Shown: positions 34,938-44,980, counted from the first letter of the stretch. The stretch is DNA of 63,463 bases from Balneolales bacterium (GCA_022565805.1 JAIULZ010000006.1:1-63463); one strand, 5' to 3'. Notes: a model not told the origin generated them from the sequence alone. Numbers and translations: made by a program.

Positions 34938-36083
34938 ATGAGTAAAAAAAGAGATTTAAAATCTATACGGGAAGAGCTCGACAGAATCGATCAGTCGCTC
35001 CTGAGGGCGCTTTCCGACCGGCATCAGCTGATTCAGGAAACAGCAGCCTTCAAAAAAGATTCGAAAGAGGCGGTTCGCCATCCCGACAGAGAGCACGAAA
35101 TTTTGAATCGGATTGGCCATATGGCTCGGAGTAACGGAGTTGACCGATACTTCGCCATGTCGCTTTTTCGCCAGATAATCGACTATTCGGTTCGTTTTCA
35201 GACAGATTATCTCATAGATCTTGAAAACGCACGAAACCGGGAAACTCTTCTTAAAGTGGGTTATCAAGGTACCGATGGTGCCTACAGTCAGCAGGCGGTT
35301 TTTTCTCATTTTAGCGCTAAACCCAACGAAATTGCTTCTATTGGTTTCGAAACCTTTCGGGAAGTGGTAGAAGCCGTAGATTCGGGTGAGCTCGACTATG
35401 GTATGCTCCCCATAGAAAACACAACCGCCGGATCAATTAACGATACCTACGATCTTCTTCACAAGCATTCTGTTTTTATTGTTGGGGAAGAGGTCGTGCG
35501 CGTAAATCATTGTCTTGTTGCAATGCGGGATGTTCCGCTTGGAAATATAAAGCGCGTTTTTTCGCATCCACAGGCCATAGCGCAATGCTCCGAGTATCTT
35601 TCAAGGTTACATCATACTAAAGTAGAGACTTTTCTAGACACGGCCATGGCTGCCAAGAAAGTTCTGGAAGATGCCGATTTGTCACAGGCAGCAATTGCAA
35701 GCGAGCGTGCTGCTGAGCTATATGGCCTCAAAATAATAGCGAGGAATATTGCGAATCAGAAAAATAATTTTACGCGTTTTGTTGTAATTTCCCGCAACGA
35801 AATAAGCTGCGACAGCAATATAACAACTAAGACATCCATAATAATGAGTGCAGCACACCGTAAAGGAGCGCTTGCACATTGTCTCAATATCTTACAAAAC
35901 TACGATTTAAACCTGACCAAGCTGGAATCGCGCCCGCAGCCCGGAACACCGTGGGAGTATCTGTTTTATATAGATTTCGAAGGCAATTTAGCTTCGCCTC
36001 AGGTACAGGAAGCACTTGAAAAGTTGAAAGAATTCTCGGGTATGCTAAAAGTACTGGGATCTTATCCATCACGTATATCATAA
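34938..36083 (+). CDS. pheA: Bifunctional chorismate mutase / prephenate dehydratase PheA
   Basis: This 381-residue enzyme converts chorismate to phenylpyruvate for Phe synthesis. A chorismate mutase domain (about 1-85: IREELDRIDQSLLRALSDRH) is followed by prephenate dehydratase (about 95-275: GYQGTDGAYSQQAVFSHF, MLPIENTTAGSINDTYDLL, NNFTRFVVIS). A C-terminal ACT domain (about 290-375: LTKLESRPQPGTPWEYLFYI) allows feedback control by Phe. I prefer the ATG at 34938, with AGGA six bases upstream; ATG 34932 and GTG 34908 are alternatives. Confidence 0.95.
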   Translation: MSKKRDLKSIREELDRIDQSLLRALSDRHQLIQETAAFKKDSKEAVRHPDREHEILNRIGHMARSNGVDRYFAMSLFRQIIDYSVRFQTDYLIDLENARNRETLLKVGYQGTDGAYSQQAVFSHFSAKPNEIASIGFETFREVVEAVDSGELDYGMLPIENTTAGSINDTYDLLHKHSVFIVGEEVVRVNHCLVAMRDVPLGNIKRVFSHPQAIAQCSEYLSRLHHTKVETFLDTAMAAKKVLEDADLSQAAIASERAAELYGLKIIARNIANQKNNFTRFVVISRNEISCDSNITTKTSIIMSAAHRKGALAHCLNILQNYDLNLTKLESRPQPGTPWEYLFYIDFEGNLASPQVQEALEKLKEFSGMLKVLGSYPSRIS

Positions 36084-36566
36084 TCGGCTTGTTTTACGTT
36101 AGATAGAAACTTTGTACGGGTTCTTTGGTCGTAGACAAGTACTGAAAAAGAAAAGTAAGAAAACTATGCTTATTTAATAATTCCAAACTGTCAGGCAGTT
36201 TATAATACATGTGCCGCCTTTACAGAGAGCACGAAATCGGCATGGTATATGTTATTTTGTACTTAATCTCAGAAAATTCTTTTTATAATTCCGCTATGTT
36301 CACAAAGCAGGCATAAATTTTCAATAAGTCTTTGGAGCTAAGAGACCTTAAATACTATTAGAAAGAGGCTTGCAAAATCATCTGTTTTGCTTGTATTCGA
36401 TGTCTTATCACAAAAAAAACGGAGTTTAGTTACTATAATAAAGATTTGATTTTTGATGCGAGGCAGAAGACAAGCAACAGGGTAGTTTCGCAGAGCTTTT
36501 TTGTGCAGAAAAGAGCAATAATTATATTAGCAACAATATTTCACCAACCATAAAACAGAAAAAAAT
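36084..36566. other. Intergenic region upstream of htpX
   Basis: This 483-bp AT-rich gap contains one modest hairpin near 36371-36392 (GCAAAA-TCATCTG-TTTTGC). No coding frame was accepted. A heat-shock type promoter for htpX is expected here but could not be identified. Confidence 0.45.
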
Positions 36567-37454
36567 ATGTTACGTGTAGGATTATTTCTCCTTACTAACC
36601 TTGCCATTATAGTAGTGGCGTTTATTGTGATGAGCCTTTTGGGCGTGGGGTCTATGCTGGATGAAGCCGGCGGTTTAAATCTCACTAACCTGCTCATTAT
36701 ATCCTTTATTTTCGGTATGGCCAGTTCCCTCGTGGCGCTGCTCATGTCTAAAACGATTGCAAAATGGTCTACCAAGGCTGTGATTATTCAGGAGCCGCGC
36801 AATCAGGTAGAGCGCTGGTTACTTAACGAGGTGCGCGATATGGCTACTCGTGCAGGTATCGATATGCCCGATGTTGCTATTTTCCCGATGACACAGGCAA
36901 ACGCTTTTGCTACCGGCTGGAACCGGAATAAAGCCCTTGTGGCCGTAAGTACAGGTATGCTCGAGCGGTTCACAAAAGATGAAATAAAAGCGGTAATGGG
37001 CCACGAAATCGGCCACGTTGCCAATGGCGATATGGTTACGCTAACCCTTATTCAGGGCGTTGTGAATACCTTCGTAATTTTCTTTGCCCGCATTATCGGC
37101 TATGCGGTAGATAAGTTTGTTTTCAGAAGCGAAAGCGGCGTAGGTATTGGATATTTTGTGGTATCTATTGTGATGCAAATCGTACTGGGAATACTGGCCT
37201 CTACCATTGTGATGTGGTTCTCGCGCAGACGTGAGTTTATTGCAGATTACGCCGGTGCAGAACTTGGCGGTAAAGCAGGTATGATTAGTGCCCTTCGCAG
37301 ACTAAAAGCAGAGTCTGGTGTGCCAGACCAAATGCCTGAGTCTATGAATGCGTTTGGAATTAACTCCGGCGCCAGAAAAGGCTTAAAAGCTCTGTTTATG
37401 AGCCATCCGCCACTGGATGACCGAATTAAAGCGCTTGAAGCGGCAAATATTTGA
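36567..37454 (+). CDS. htpX: Membrane zinc metalloprotease HtpX
   Basis: This 295-residue M48 protease degrades misfolded inner-membrane proteins. Two N-terminal helices ([40 protein letters not shown]) precede the catalytic motif [14 protein letters not shown] (HEIGH, about residues 140-150). Two further helices ([37 protein letters not shown]) follow, then the third zinc ligand region [20 protein letters not shown]. The end, [18 protein letters not shown], is canonical. Confidence 0.96.
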   Translation: MLRVGLFLLTNLAIIVVAFIVMSLLGVGSMLDEAGGLNLTNLLIISFIFGMASSLVALLMSKTIAKWSTKAVIIQEPRNQVERWLLNEVRDMATRAGIDMPDVAIFPMTQANAFATGWNRNKALVAVSTGMLERFTKDEIKAVMGHEIGHVANGDMVTLTLIQGVVNTFVIFFARIIGYAVDKFVFRSESGVGIGYFVVSIVMQIVLGILASTIVMWFSRRREFIADYAGAELGGKAGMISALRRLKAESGVPDQMPESMNAFGINSGARKGLKALFMSHPPLDDRIKALEAANI

Positions 37455-37477
37455 TTTGGCAATAATTTAATGGTCAT

Positions 37478-37513
37478 AAAAAAAGCCCGTACAACGCGTA
37501 TGGGCTTTTTTTA
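37478..37513. terminator. Bidirectional terminator between htpX and the LacI-type gene
   Basis: AAAAAAAGCCC (37478-37488) and GGGCTTTTTTT (37502-37512) form the stem, with TAC/GTA inside. Runs of A and T flank both sides. It serves two convergent genes. Confidence 0.88.
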
Positions 37514-37557
37514 TGGGATGATGAAAGCAAAAAGGGAAACACTTTAAAAAGTCGGTA

Positions 37558-38589
37558 TTACTTAGATATTTTAGGAGCTGTAGATTGTCTTGCAACCACT
37601 TCTACAGGTACAAAAGAAAGCATGCCGGTATGCACTTCAAGCTCTTCTTTCTGCAAATACATAGACTTAATGGCGTTAATTGACATGTTGCCAAGGCGAA
37701 TAAAATCTGTTTTTACAGAAGAAATACCGGGATACATAAGTTCGCAAGTCGGAAGATTGTCGTAACCCATAATGGCTACATCGCCGGGAATTGAAAGGCC
37801 TGCTCTATGGGCAGCATTCAAAAAACCGAAAGCCATTAAATCGTTGCTCAGAAAAACAGCCTCCGGTTTATCGGCAAGCTTAATATAGCTATTAAAAGCC
37901 CGGATACCGTCGTCATATTGGTAGTTGCCTTCAAATTCCCAAATGATAGATGTATCGGAAGTGCTGCTCACAAAGTCTTTGAATCCATTGTGCCTGAAAC
38001 GGGTTTCAGGCTTAAAACCGGGCCCACGAACAATACCAAATCGCTTGTAACCTTGTTCGCGCAAATGAGTACCCGCCTGATAACCCCCACTATAGCCGTC
38101 GAATGTTAATGTAGTTAGCAACGGATTGTCGATAAGCGCATTTGAAAGAATAGGATACCCCTTTGGAATAAGCCGCGTAATCTGGATATAGTCTTCCTTC
38201 TCTAACTCGGGCAGCATTATAATAATACCATCAAAAAAATCTTCCTGAATGATTGACTTGATGCAGGGTTCTGCCTCTTCTCTGGGATTAAATACATTAA
38301 TTAAATGAACATCGGTTTGCTGTTCATGGGCTGTTATAAAAAAACCATTAATGAAAGAGGCATAAAACTCGCCAAGATGAAAATCACAGATAAGCGCAAT
38401 TCTGGACATCTTTCTCTTTTTACCATTTGTGACCGGGAGCCGGCCAACGCGATATCCTAACCGAACTGCTGCCTCAAGAATCTCTTCTCTCGTGGCAGAA
38501 CTTATCTTGTCGGAGTTGGATAGCACTCGCGACACGGTAGACACAGAGTAGCCTGTATCTGATGCAATATCTTTAAGCGTGATTTTCAT
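37558..38589 (-). CDS. LacI/GalR-family transcriptional regulator
   Basis: The 343-residue protein from ATG at 38589 starts MKITLKDIASDTGYSVSTVS followed by RVLSNSDKISSATREEI, a textbook LacI helix-turn-helix and hinge. An upstream ATG (38667) adds 26 unlikely residues. The ligand domain is of the periplasmic-binding type (RIALICDFHLGEFYASFING, AVFLSNDLMAFGFLNAAHRA, VAIMGYDNLPTCELMYPGIS, SVKTDFIRLG). Ligand and target operon are not evident; no sugar-use genes are adjacent. The transporters starting at 39.6 kb are the nearest divergent genes. Confidence 0.92.
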   Translation of the reverse strand: MKITLKDIASDTGYSVSTVSRVLSNSDKISSATREEILEAAVRLGYRVGRLPVTNGKKRKMSRIALICDFHLGEFYASFINGFFITAHEQQTDVHLINVFNPREEAEPCIKSIIQEDFFDGIIIMLPELEKEDYIQITRLIPKGYPILSNALIDNPLLTTLTFDGYSGGYQAGTHLREQGYKRFGIVRGPGFKPETRFRHNGFKDFVSSTSDTSIIWEFEGNYQYDDGIRAFNSYIKLADKPEAVFLSNDLMAFGFLNAAHRAGLSIPGDVAIMGYDNLPTCELMYPGISSVKTDFIRLGNMSINAIKSMYLQKEELEVHTGMLSFVPVEVVARQSTAPKISK

Positions 38590-39632
38590 CGAAGATTTTT
38601 TAGAAAAAAATAGACCGTAATATATCATTTTCCTGACTCTGTTTAAAAATATGGGATATTTTTGCATCTTTTATGCAAAAATGGCGCCATGTTTTTGAAA
38701 GAAAAACAACTATTCAAAAGTTTAGTTTAGTAGTAGACGAGATTGGGTTTTTGAAAATTGGTTAAATACACTTGATAAAAGCCACTAGTTCCTAAAGTAT
38801 AAGAACAATGACTGTAGTAGCCATATTCTGCCTGTCTGTAGACAGTGCAGGTTCGAGAAAGCTTGAGGATGCCTGCTGGAAATTGTAATTAGTTCATCTT
38901 TCTAAGTAAGGTGTTTTAAAAAAAAAGCACAGCTACTGTCAAATAGCTGTGCTTATCAATAAAATAAGTCTGGAGATCATGTATGCCTTTTCCGTTCTCT
39001 GATCTCCGGTTTTTATTTCACTGATTCCTTGCCTTTATGGTCTGTAAGCTATGCGGTAGCCCTGCCGGGGAGGTAAATAAAAAGGTCGCAATATGGCTGC
39101 CAAAAGCAAAAAATTAGTGGAGTAATGTTAATGCACATAAGTTGTATTGATTGAAAAATTATTTCTAAATATGCAAAAAAATGATGATTTCATCAAACGG
39201 CAGTTCAGTCTATTGTCATTAATCTGAAAATTGTTTTCAATTCATAGCTAGATTAAAAGGTTGTCTTGCGGGCATTTGGTACAGCCACAATTAAACCCAT
39301 GGCTTTACTTTAGTGTCGTAATCTGTTTTCCGCCCATTAAGTGGCCAGTTTTTTTCACAGACTGCAGGAACGTTAACACCCTTGCATGTGTAGCATGCCT
39401 TTGCATAAACTTATGGTAGCTTGCTGCCTTGGTTAAGATTACGGCAGCATAGAATCATGTTACCCGGATTGTACTTTCATAGAATGAAGGGCTAATCTTT
39501 AAAGAATCATTTTGCTTTGCCAGCTGTTTATCACAAAGCTAAAATTCCTGAATAGCTTGGCTGTAGCTCGTTTCTGTTTTTGCACTACTTTATACGGGCT
39601 TCATTAAAGCCTTCATTAATTGAAATACTAAA
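38590..39632. other. Long non-coding stretch with two back-to-back hairpins
   Basis: This 1043-bp gap contains no credible coding frame. Its main structure is the pair of hairpins at 38925-38954 and 38972-39007. The part nearest 38590 must hold the promoter of the LacI-type gene, and the right end that of the MFS gene. Confidence 0.55.
38917..39017 (-). ncRNA. Candidate small RNA locus with two terminator-like hairpins
   Basis: AAGCACAGCTA (38925-38935) pairs with TAGCTGTGCTT (38944-38954), and on the minus strand it is followed by nine T. GGAGATCA (38972-38979) pairs with TGATCTCC (39000-39007), and on the plus strand it is followed by TTTTTATTT. No gene lies immediately upstream on either strand, so the terminators have no obvious protein-coding customer. 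A short structured RNA on the minus strand is one explanation. Confidence 0.35.
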
Positions 39633-40910
39633 TTGAATAGATCCTCAGAAAATCCCTATTTGCGGCTAATTCGTGAAAACGCCAATTTTCGCAGACTATG
39701 GTTTTCTCAGATGGTTTCGAATCTAGGCGACTGGTTTGGCGTACTTGCAGTATATGCCCTGATACTGGATTTCTCCGGTTCCGAACTTTTGCTTGGGCTT
39801 ATTATCGTAATTAAGATGATGAGTTTCGCCGTTTTTTCACCTATTGCCGGGTATATTGCAGATCGGTACGACAGGCGGAAGCTCATGATTATCTGTGACT
39901 TTGGCAGGGGGTTTACGGTATTGGCTTTTCTTCTTGTACGTACAGAAGACCTGCTGTGGCTTATTTATATGCTCACGGCAGTGCAAATGATCTTTGCTGC
40001 TGTTTTCGAGCCGGCAAAGCAGGCTTCCATCCCCAATATTACCAGCGGTGAAGAGCTGGTGCGCGCAAACGTACTGTCGAACTTAAGCTGGAGCATCATC
40101 TTTACAAGCGGTATGGGCATTGGCGGACTCGCGACCGCTTTTCTTGGAACCGACTTCGTATTTACAGTAAACGGACTCGGTTATATGCTTTCCACTATTT
40201 TTATATTTCGCGCAACCATACCTCACATCCGCGATGCCGATACGCTCGAAGGGCTCAGAAATCCTTTTAGGGGAATTTGGGACGGGTACGTTTATTTGTG
40301 GAAAGACAGCAGTATTTTTAGGCCGGCTCTGGCCAAAGGCACCATGAGTCTGTTTCTGGGCGCGCTCGTGTACCTGCTTATTTTAATCTCCGAGCAGGTT
40401 CTTTTGGCAGGAAGTCTTGGTATCGGTCTCATGTATGCGGCAAGAGGAGCCGGTACTGCTGTGGGGCCACTGGCGGTTCGCCGCTTTTTCCCGGATGATA
40501 AAAACTGGATTAATATTATTGGTTATACGATGATTGCCGGTGGTCTTTGCTATATGGCTCTGGGATTCACGGAATCGCTGGCAATAATGATGATTTTCGT
40601 ATTTCTTGCCCATATCGGCAACGGAGCCCTGTGGGTATCGAGCACGGTGCTTTTGCAAACCCGCACCGCCGACCGTTTTCGGGGCCGGGTATTTAGCGCA
40701 GAATTTCTGCTTTTTACCGTGGCGCAATCGGTTTCAACATTTTTAGTTTCGATATTACTCGAGTATGATGTACTCACTATTCAGCAGGCTATAATCGGGG
40801 CTTCTACCGGCTTTATGTTAACGGGAGTTACTTGGCTGTATACGGTAGGGAGAAAAGAGCGGGAGTGGCAACAGCAGCAGCATGAACAGACGGCTGCAGG
40901 GGTACTATAA
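39633..40910 (+). CDS. MFS transporter (MFS_3 / enterobactin-exporter-like)
   Basis: This 425-residue major-facilitator protein has about 12 helices. It starts at a TTG (39633) with NPYLRLIRENANFRRLWFSQ followed by MVSNLGDWFGVLAVYALIL, which is characteristic of the MFS_3 subgroup. The loop motif AGYIADRYDRRKLMIICD matches the MFS loop 2-3 signature, and EPAKQASIPNITSGEELVRA the later conserved motif. Substrates in this subgroup include siderophores, drugs and metal-related compounds; none can be assigned. A poly-Gln tail (EWQQQQHEQ) ends the protein. Confidence 0.88.
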   Translation: MNRSSENPYLRLIRENANFRRLWFSQMVSNLGDWFGVLAVYALILDFSGSELLLGLIIVIKMMSFAVFSPIAGYIADRYDRRKLMIICDFGRGFTVLAFLLVRTEDLLWLIYMLTAVQMIFAAVFEPAKQASIPNITSGEELVRANVLSNLSWSIIFTSGMGIGGLATAFLGTDFVFTVNGLGYMLSTIFIFRATIPHIRDADTLEGLRNPFRGIWDGYVYLWKDSSIFRPALAKGTMSLFLGALVYLLILISEQVLLAGSLGIGLMYAARGAGTAVGPLAVRRFFPDDKNWINIIGYTMIAGGLCYMALGFTESLAIMMIFVFLAHIGNGALWVSSTVLLQTRTADRFRGRVFSAEFLLFTVAQSVSTFLVSILLEYDVLTIQQAIIGASTGFMLTGVTWLYTVGRKEREWQQQQHEQTAAGVL

Positions 40911-41118
40911 GCTGATTTATTCAAATATTTGGGGTTGATGCCGATGCTGACTATTTTCATTTCTTTCAATAAAGAAATCTATCCCCTTCAATCGGTTCAT
41001 AAAAGCAATTACACAATAGGATCGGCCAAAAGGATAGCCGGTAGTACCGCCTCAGATATTGTTCAGGCCGCACCAAACTCAACAGCTCATAATTTATTAA
41101 TGTAGATGTGATGTGTCC

Positions 41119-42492
41119 ATGAAGTTTAAAATGCCTCAAACCTTAACACTATTGTTCTTTCTGATGGTTGCAGCCCTTGTAGCCACCTGGATTATACCGC
41201 AGGGTTCGTTTGAAACCGAATTAAATGAAGCCGGCAGAGAAGTTGTAATTCCCGGCTCCTACGAAACATCCGAGGCTTTTTACCTGAGTCCGATGAATCT
41301 CTTCACAGGAATTCCCAGAGCATTTGCTGCTGCGCAGGATATTATATTCTTCCTGTTTATAATCGGCGGAGTACTGGCCATAATCCGGAAAACCGGAACC
41401 GTTGATGCTCTGCTTGGTAAACTGCTGCAAAATCTGGGCACGCGGCCACAGGTGCTCATTTTTACAGTAATTTTTGTCTTCGCAGTAGCATCCAGCGCGA
41501 TGGGGGCTTCCGGAGAATATATTCCGTTTGTGCTTATTCTGGTCGCCTTGTGCCGCGCTATGAATATGGATGCTCTTACCGCTGTAGCCATTGTAATTAC
41601 AGGTTACGGAATTGGCTATGGAACAGCCGCATTTAACCAGTATACCGTGGTAGTGGCGCAGGGAGTCGCCGATTTGCCCACATATTCGGGCTGGCAGTTT
41701 AGAGCAGGCATTCTGCTGCCTTTTGTAATGATTGGGGCGCATCATGTGTGGAGCTATGCCAAACATGTGCAGCTTGATCCAACTAAAAGCCTGATGTACG
41801 GCATTGCTGCCCCCGAAGGTGGAGCGCCGCCCGCAAGCTATCCTCCTCTTACCGTAAAACACATCCTTATTTTGGTATCGTTTATTGCGGCTCTTGGAAC
41901 GGCCGTTTGGGGAATTGCCACGCTTCAATGGTATCTTACCGAACTTGGTGCTGCTTTCATAATACTGGGGATTGTTACGGCTATAATTGGCCGTTTGGGG
42001 CCAGATACGGCAGCAAAAGAATTTGTTTTGGGCGCGCGCGACCTAACGGAAACAGCTTTGCTGGTTGGTGTGGCAAGAGGCATTGCGCTCATGCTCGAAG
42101 ACGGTCAGATTCTGCACACAATTGTTCACTACCTTTCAATACCGCTTTCTGTGGTAGGACCCGAGCTTGCCGGAGTTGGAATGATGCTGATGCAAACAAT
42201 CCTAAATCTTTTTGTGCCGTCGGGCAGCGGACAAGCATTTGTAACCATGCCGCTAATGGCTCCACTGGGAGACATTGTAGGTGTTTCGCGTCAGATTGCC
42301 GTACTCGCTTTCCTTTTCGGTGATGGATTTGCAAACATGCTGGTACCAACCAATGCCGTTCTAATGGGAATTTTAGGCATGGCCGGCGTTCCATACGACC
42401 GCTGGTTCCGGTTCTGTTTCCCGCTGCTGCTTAAAATACTGGCAGCCGCAGCTGTTGTAATCGTACTCTGTGTCTGGTTCGGTTACTCATGA
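41119..42492 (+). CDS. YfcC-family membrane transporter (PF03606-type)
   Basis: This 457-residue transporter has about 12 helices. I prefer ATG 41119 over GTG 41113. The start MPQTLTLLFFLMVAALVATW and the motif IIPQGSFETE are typical of YfcC/ArcD-like carriers. FIIGGVLAIIRKTGTVDALLG, SSAMGASGEYIPFVLI, and LFVPSGSGQAFVTMPLMAPL with the second half-repeat ANMLVPTNAVLMGILGMAG match the family. Substrates are thought to be basic amino acids or C4-dicarboxylates; the substrate here is unknown. It lies 85 bp before a sodium:solute symporter on the same strand. Confidence 0.88.
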   Translation: MKFKMPQTLTLLFFLMVAALVATWIIPQGSFETELNEAGREVVIPGSYETSEAFYLSPMNLFTGIPRAFAAAQDIIFFLFIIGGVLAIIRKTGTVDALLGKLLQNLGTRPQVLIFTVIFVFAVASSAMGASGEYIPFVLILVALCRAMNMDALTAVAIVITGYGIGYGTAAFNQYTVVVAQGVADLPTYSGWQFRAGILLPFVMIGAHHVWSYAKHVQLDPTKSLMYGIAAPEGGAPPASYPPLTVKHILILVSFIAALGTAVWGIATLQWYLTELGAAFIILGIVTAIIGRLGPDTAAKEFVLGARDLTETALLVGVARGIALMLEDGQILHTIVHYLSIPLSVVGPELAGVGMMLMQTILNLFVPSGSGQAFVTMPLMAPLGDIVGVSRQIAVLAFLFGDGFANMLVPTNAVLMGILGMAGVPYDRWFRFCFPLLLKILAAAAVVIVLCVWFGYS

Positions 42493-42577
42493 AAAAACAC
42501 TGCATCATACTTTATCCTCAAGGATGATGGGTTTAAAATTAAGCGGTAAGTCAGTCTAAAACGTAAAACAGTTCGCT

Positions 42578-44041
42578 TTGAATCTACTTTTTTTTGGTGT
42601 TGTACTCGCCTACCTGCTCATCTTAATGGCCGTTTCGATTGTTAAGAGTTTTGCTGTTAAAAACCAGGAAGACTTTATGGTAGCGGGCAGAAGTGTGCCA
42701 ACCTACAAGCTGGTGGCAACCTTGCTCTGCACCTGGATCGGCTCCGGAGGCTTGCTCGCCGGTGCCGGGCTGGCTGCGCGGGTAGGGCTCAGCGAGCTTT
42801 GGATGGCAGCCGGCGCATGGGTAGGAATTATTCTGGTATTCTTTCTGGCTGGGAAAGTGCGAAGAATAGCGCAGTACACTGTACCGGATATTTTAGAACT
42901 CAGATACAATAAGTGGGCCAGAGTGCTGGGCACCATTGTAATCGTAATCGCCTATACAACTATTGTGGGCTATCAGTTCAGGGGCGGCGCATTCGTGCTC
43001 GAGCTGGTTGCTGGTATACCGCAATGGCAGGGAGTTCTGCTAACGGCCGGCTTCATCATCATATTTACCGCTTTTGCAGGAATGCTTTCGATTGTGTCGG
43101 TAGATATTATAAACGGAGCGGTCATCACTATAGCTTTGCTGGTTGCGGTTCCGCTGGTATTCTTTCATTTGGGTGGTACGGGCTATGTGCAGGCCGAGCT
43201 CGATCCCCAACTGTTTAGTTTGTTCGGCTCGTATAATTTTTTATGGGCGATGGGCGTATTTCTGCCCACTTTGCTTTTACTGCTGGGCGAGTCGAATATG
43301 TACCAAAAGTTTTTCTCCGCAAAAAGTGAGAAAGCAGCAAAACACGCCGTCGTATGGTGGGTTTCCGGCACAATTATAATAGAAACTGCAATTGCCACCC
43401 TGGCCATCCTGGCCTTTAGCTACTTTAACCGGCTCGATGCCGCATCACCCTTTTTCCTGGCCGTTGAAAATGCTGAGCAGGTAATTTTGCACACCGCCCG
43501 TTTCGGGGTGGAAATAGGTATACCTCAGGTGGGCGGACTCCTTCTAATCTGCGCTGCCGTTGCCATAATTACGTCTACCGGAAATAGTTTTCTTCTGGCA
43601 CCTTCCACTAATCTTACTCGAGATATTTATCAGCGATTTATAGCACCCGAGGCAGCAGAATCCAGAATTGTTTTGGTGCAGCGCATGCTGGTAGTAGTTC
43701 TTGGGGTTGCGGCCTATCTCATGCTTACTCTCTACGACTCGATTCTTGCAATGGCATTTACGGCCTACACTATGATTGGCGCCGGTCTTACCCCTGCATT
43801 GCTCGCTGCTTTTTTATGGAAGCGGGTTACAACCGCAGGTGGTGTGGCGTCTATTGCTACGGGAATGGCCGTTACGCTGTGTATAACGGTGCTCAATAAC
43901 GTTCTATCCACACCATTTCTGGACGAAGCCTATATTGTGCTTCCGGCGGCGGGAGCGTCTGTTTTAGTGCTAATCGTGGTCTCGCTGCTTACTTCTCCCG
44001 AGTCAAAAGAGAAATGGGGTAAATTTTATACAGCAGATTAA
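42578..44041 (+). CDS. Sodium:solute symporter (SSS family)
   Basis: This 487-residue SSS transporter starts at a TTG (42578): NLLFFGVVLAYLLILMAVSI. It has about 13 helices. Family landmarks are FMVAGRSVPTYKLVATLLCT, GGLLAGAGLAARVGLSELWM, YTVPDILELRYNKWARVLG and ITSTGNSFLLAPSTNLTRDI (the sodium-site region). The substrate is not predictable. The pair with the YfcC-like gene suggests a shared physiological role, perhaps amino-acid or organic-acid uptake. Confidence 0.9.
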   Translation: MNLLFFGVVLAYLLILMAVSIVKSFAVKNQEDFMVAGRSVPTYKLVATLLCTWIGSGGLLAGAGLAARVGLSELWMAAGAWVGIILVFFLAGKVRRIAQYTVPDILELRYNKWARVLGTIVIVIAYTTIVGYQFRGGAFVLELVAGIPQWQGVLLTAGFIIIFTAFAGMLSIVSVDIINGAVITIALLVAVPLVFFHLGGTGYVQAELDPQLFSLFGSYNFLWAMGVFLPTLLLLLGESNMYQKFFSAKSEKAAKHAVVWWVSGTIIIETAIATLAILAFSYFNRLDAASPFFLAVENAEQVILHTARFGVEIGIPQVGGLLLICAAVAIITSTGNSFLLAPSTNLTRDIYQRFIAPEAAESRIVLVQRMLVVVLGVAAYLMLTLYDSILAMAFTAYTMIGAGLTPALLAAFLWKRVTTAGGVASIATGMAVTLCITVLNNVLSTPFLDEAYIVLPAAGASVLVLIVVSLLTSPESKEKWGKFYTAD

Positions 44042-44350
44042 TCTACTTAGCATTATTCACAGCGTAGAACAGAACTTTATATTTTATATGATCTATCTAG
44101 TTGATGTACATCGAGATAGGGTCAATTGGCCTTTATTTGTGAATAATGCAGGCTAAGAAGATAATCTGCTTGTCGTAATGTGTTGTGAATCATCCCGAAG
44201 CAGTCGTACCTTTCACAGGTGATTCGGGAAATGTTCCCGATGCGCTCCGAAACCTGACCGGGCCCCGGTAAACCGGAGTTTGGTTTGAATATGCAGCTGT
44301 ATTCAAACAAAATGATCTGTAAGGCCCGCATTACTGAAGAATACACTCTA
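44042..44350. other. Intergenic region holding a MITE-like repeat
   Basis: The left part is the inverted-repeat element at 44046-44157. The remainder (44158-44350) contains GC-rich ACCTGACCGGGCCCCGGTAA near 44251-44270, with a GGGCCC centre, but no gene. Confidence 0.55.
44046..44157. mobile_element. MITE-like element with imperfect terminal inverted repeats
   Basis: The left end CTTAGCATTATTCACA (44046-44061) is matched by the right end (44138-44157), whose complement reads CTTAGCCTGCATTATTCACA. The two differ by a 4-base insertion. About 76 bp lie between and no coding frame is present. The right-end sequence also occurs at 4693-4716. A small non-autonomous element is the simplest reading; the parent transposase is not in the window. 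Confidence 0.5.
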
Positions 44351-44938
44351 ATGGATGTTATGGAAGTGCAAACCGGTTTCGACTGGTTTGCCTGGGTAGT
44401 TTTACCATTTCTTATTTTTCTGGCAAGAATTGTTGATCAGTCGCTGGGTACGCTTCGAATTATTTTTGTATCCAGAAGTTTACGAAAACTGGCTGCGCTT
44501 GTAGGCTTTTTTGAATCCCTGATCTGGCTTATTGCAATTAGTCAGATAATCCAAAATCTGGATAACTGGATATCGTTTCTGGCATTTGCCAGCGGTTTTG
44601 CAATGGGTAACTTCGTGGGTATTTATATTGAAAGCAAATTAGCCATGGGGCTTCTTTGTTTGCGAATTATAACGCATGAAGATGCTACAAAGCTTACCGA
44701 TGTCTTAAGAGAGCATAAGTATGGGGTTACAACGGTTTCTGCAACCGGCAAAAGCGGCCAAGTACGACTCATACTAACCATCATTAAAAGAAAAGATCTT
44801 AATAAAGTTCAGCAAATTGTTAAGCAGTATAACCCGAAAGCGTTTGTTTCGGTAGAAGATGTGCGAACGGTTAATGAAGGCGTTTTCCCCGATCCATCTC
44901 CGGGGCTTATGAGTCGTTTAAATCCTATTAGGAAATGA
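44351..44938 (+). CDS. UPF0316 / DUF2179-type membrane protein
   Basis: The 195-residue protein from ATG 44351 (MDVMEVQTGFDWFAWVVLPF) has three helices, with the conserved LIFLARIVDQSLGTLRIIFV and SRSLRKLAALVGFFESLIWL. A soluble DUF2179-like domain follows (ITHEDATKLTDVLREHKYGV, GKSGQVRLILTIIKRKDLNK). The ORF is open for 22 more codons upstream, but family members begin near this Met. The function is unknown. A terminator follows at 44944-44980. Confidence 0.87.
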   Translation: MDVMEVQTGFDWFAWVVLPFLIFLARIVDQSLGTLRIIFVSRSLRKLAALVGFFESLIWLIAISQIIQNLDNWISFLAFASGFAMGNFVGIYIESKLAMGLLCLRIITHEDATKLTDVLREHKYGVTTVSATGKSGQVRLILTIIKRKDLNKVQQIVKQYNPKAFVSVEDVRTVNEGVFPDPSPGLMSRLNPIRK

Positions 44939-44943
44939 GCTCT

Positions 44944-44980
44944 TAGAAACAACCTTTACGCAAAAGGGTTTCTGTTTTTT
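44944..44980 (+). terminator. Terminator after the UPF0316 gene
   Basis: AGAAAC and GTTTCT form the base of the stem, with CCTTT/AAAGG pairing inside. The sequence then reads GTTTTTTTA on the plus strand, just after the stop codon. Confidence 0.7.

Noticed and set aside
41221-41928. 235-codon minus-strand frame inside the YfcC-like gene
   Set aside because: The opposite strand encodes a well-supported transporter; this frame is a shadow of its composition.
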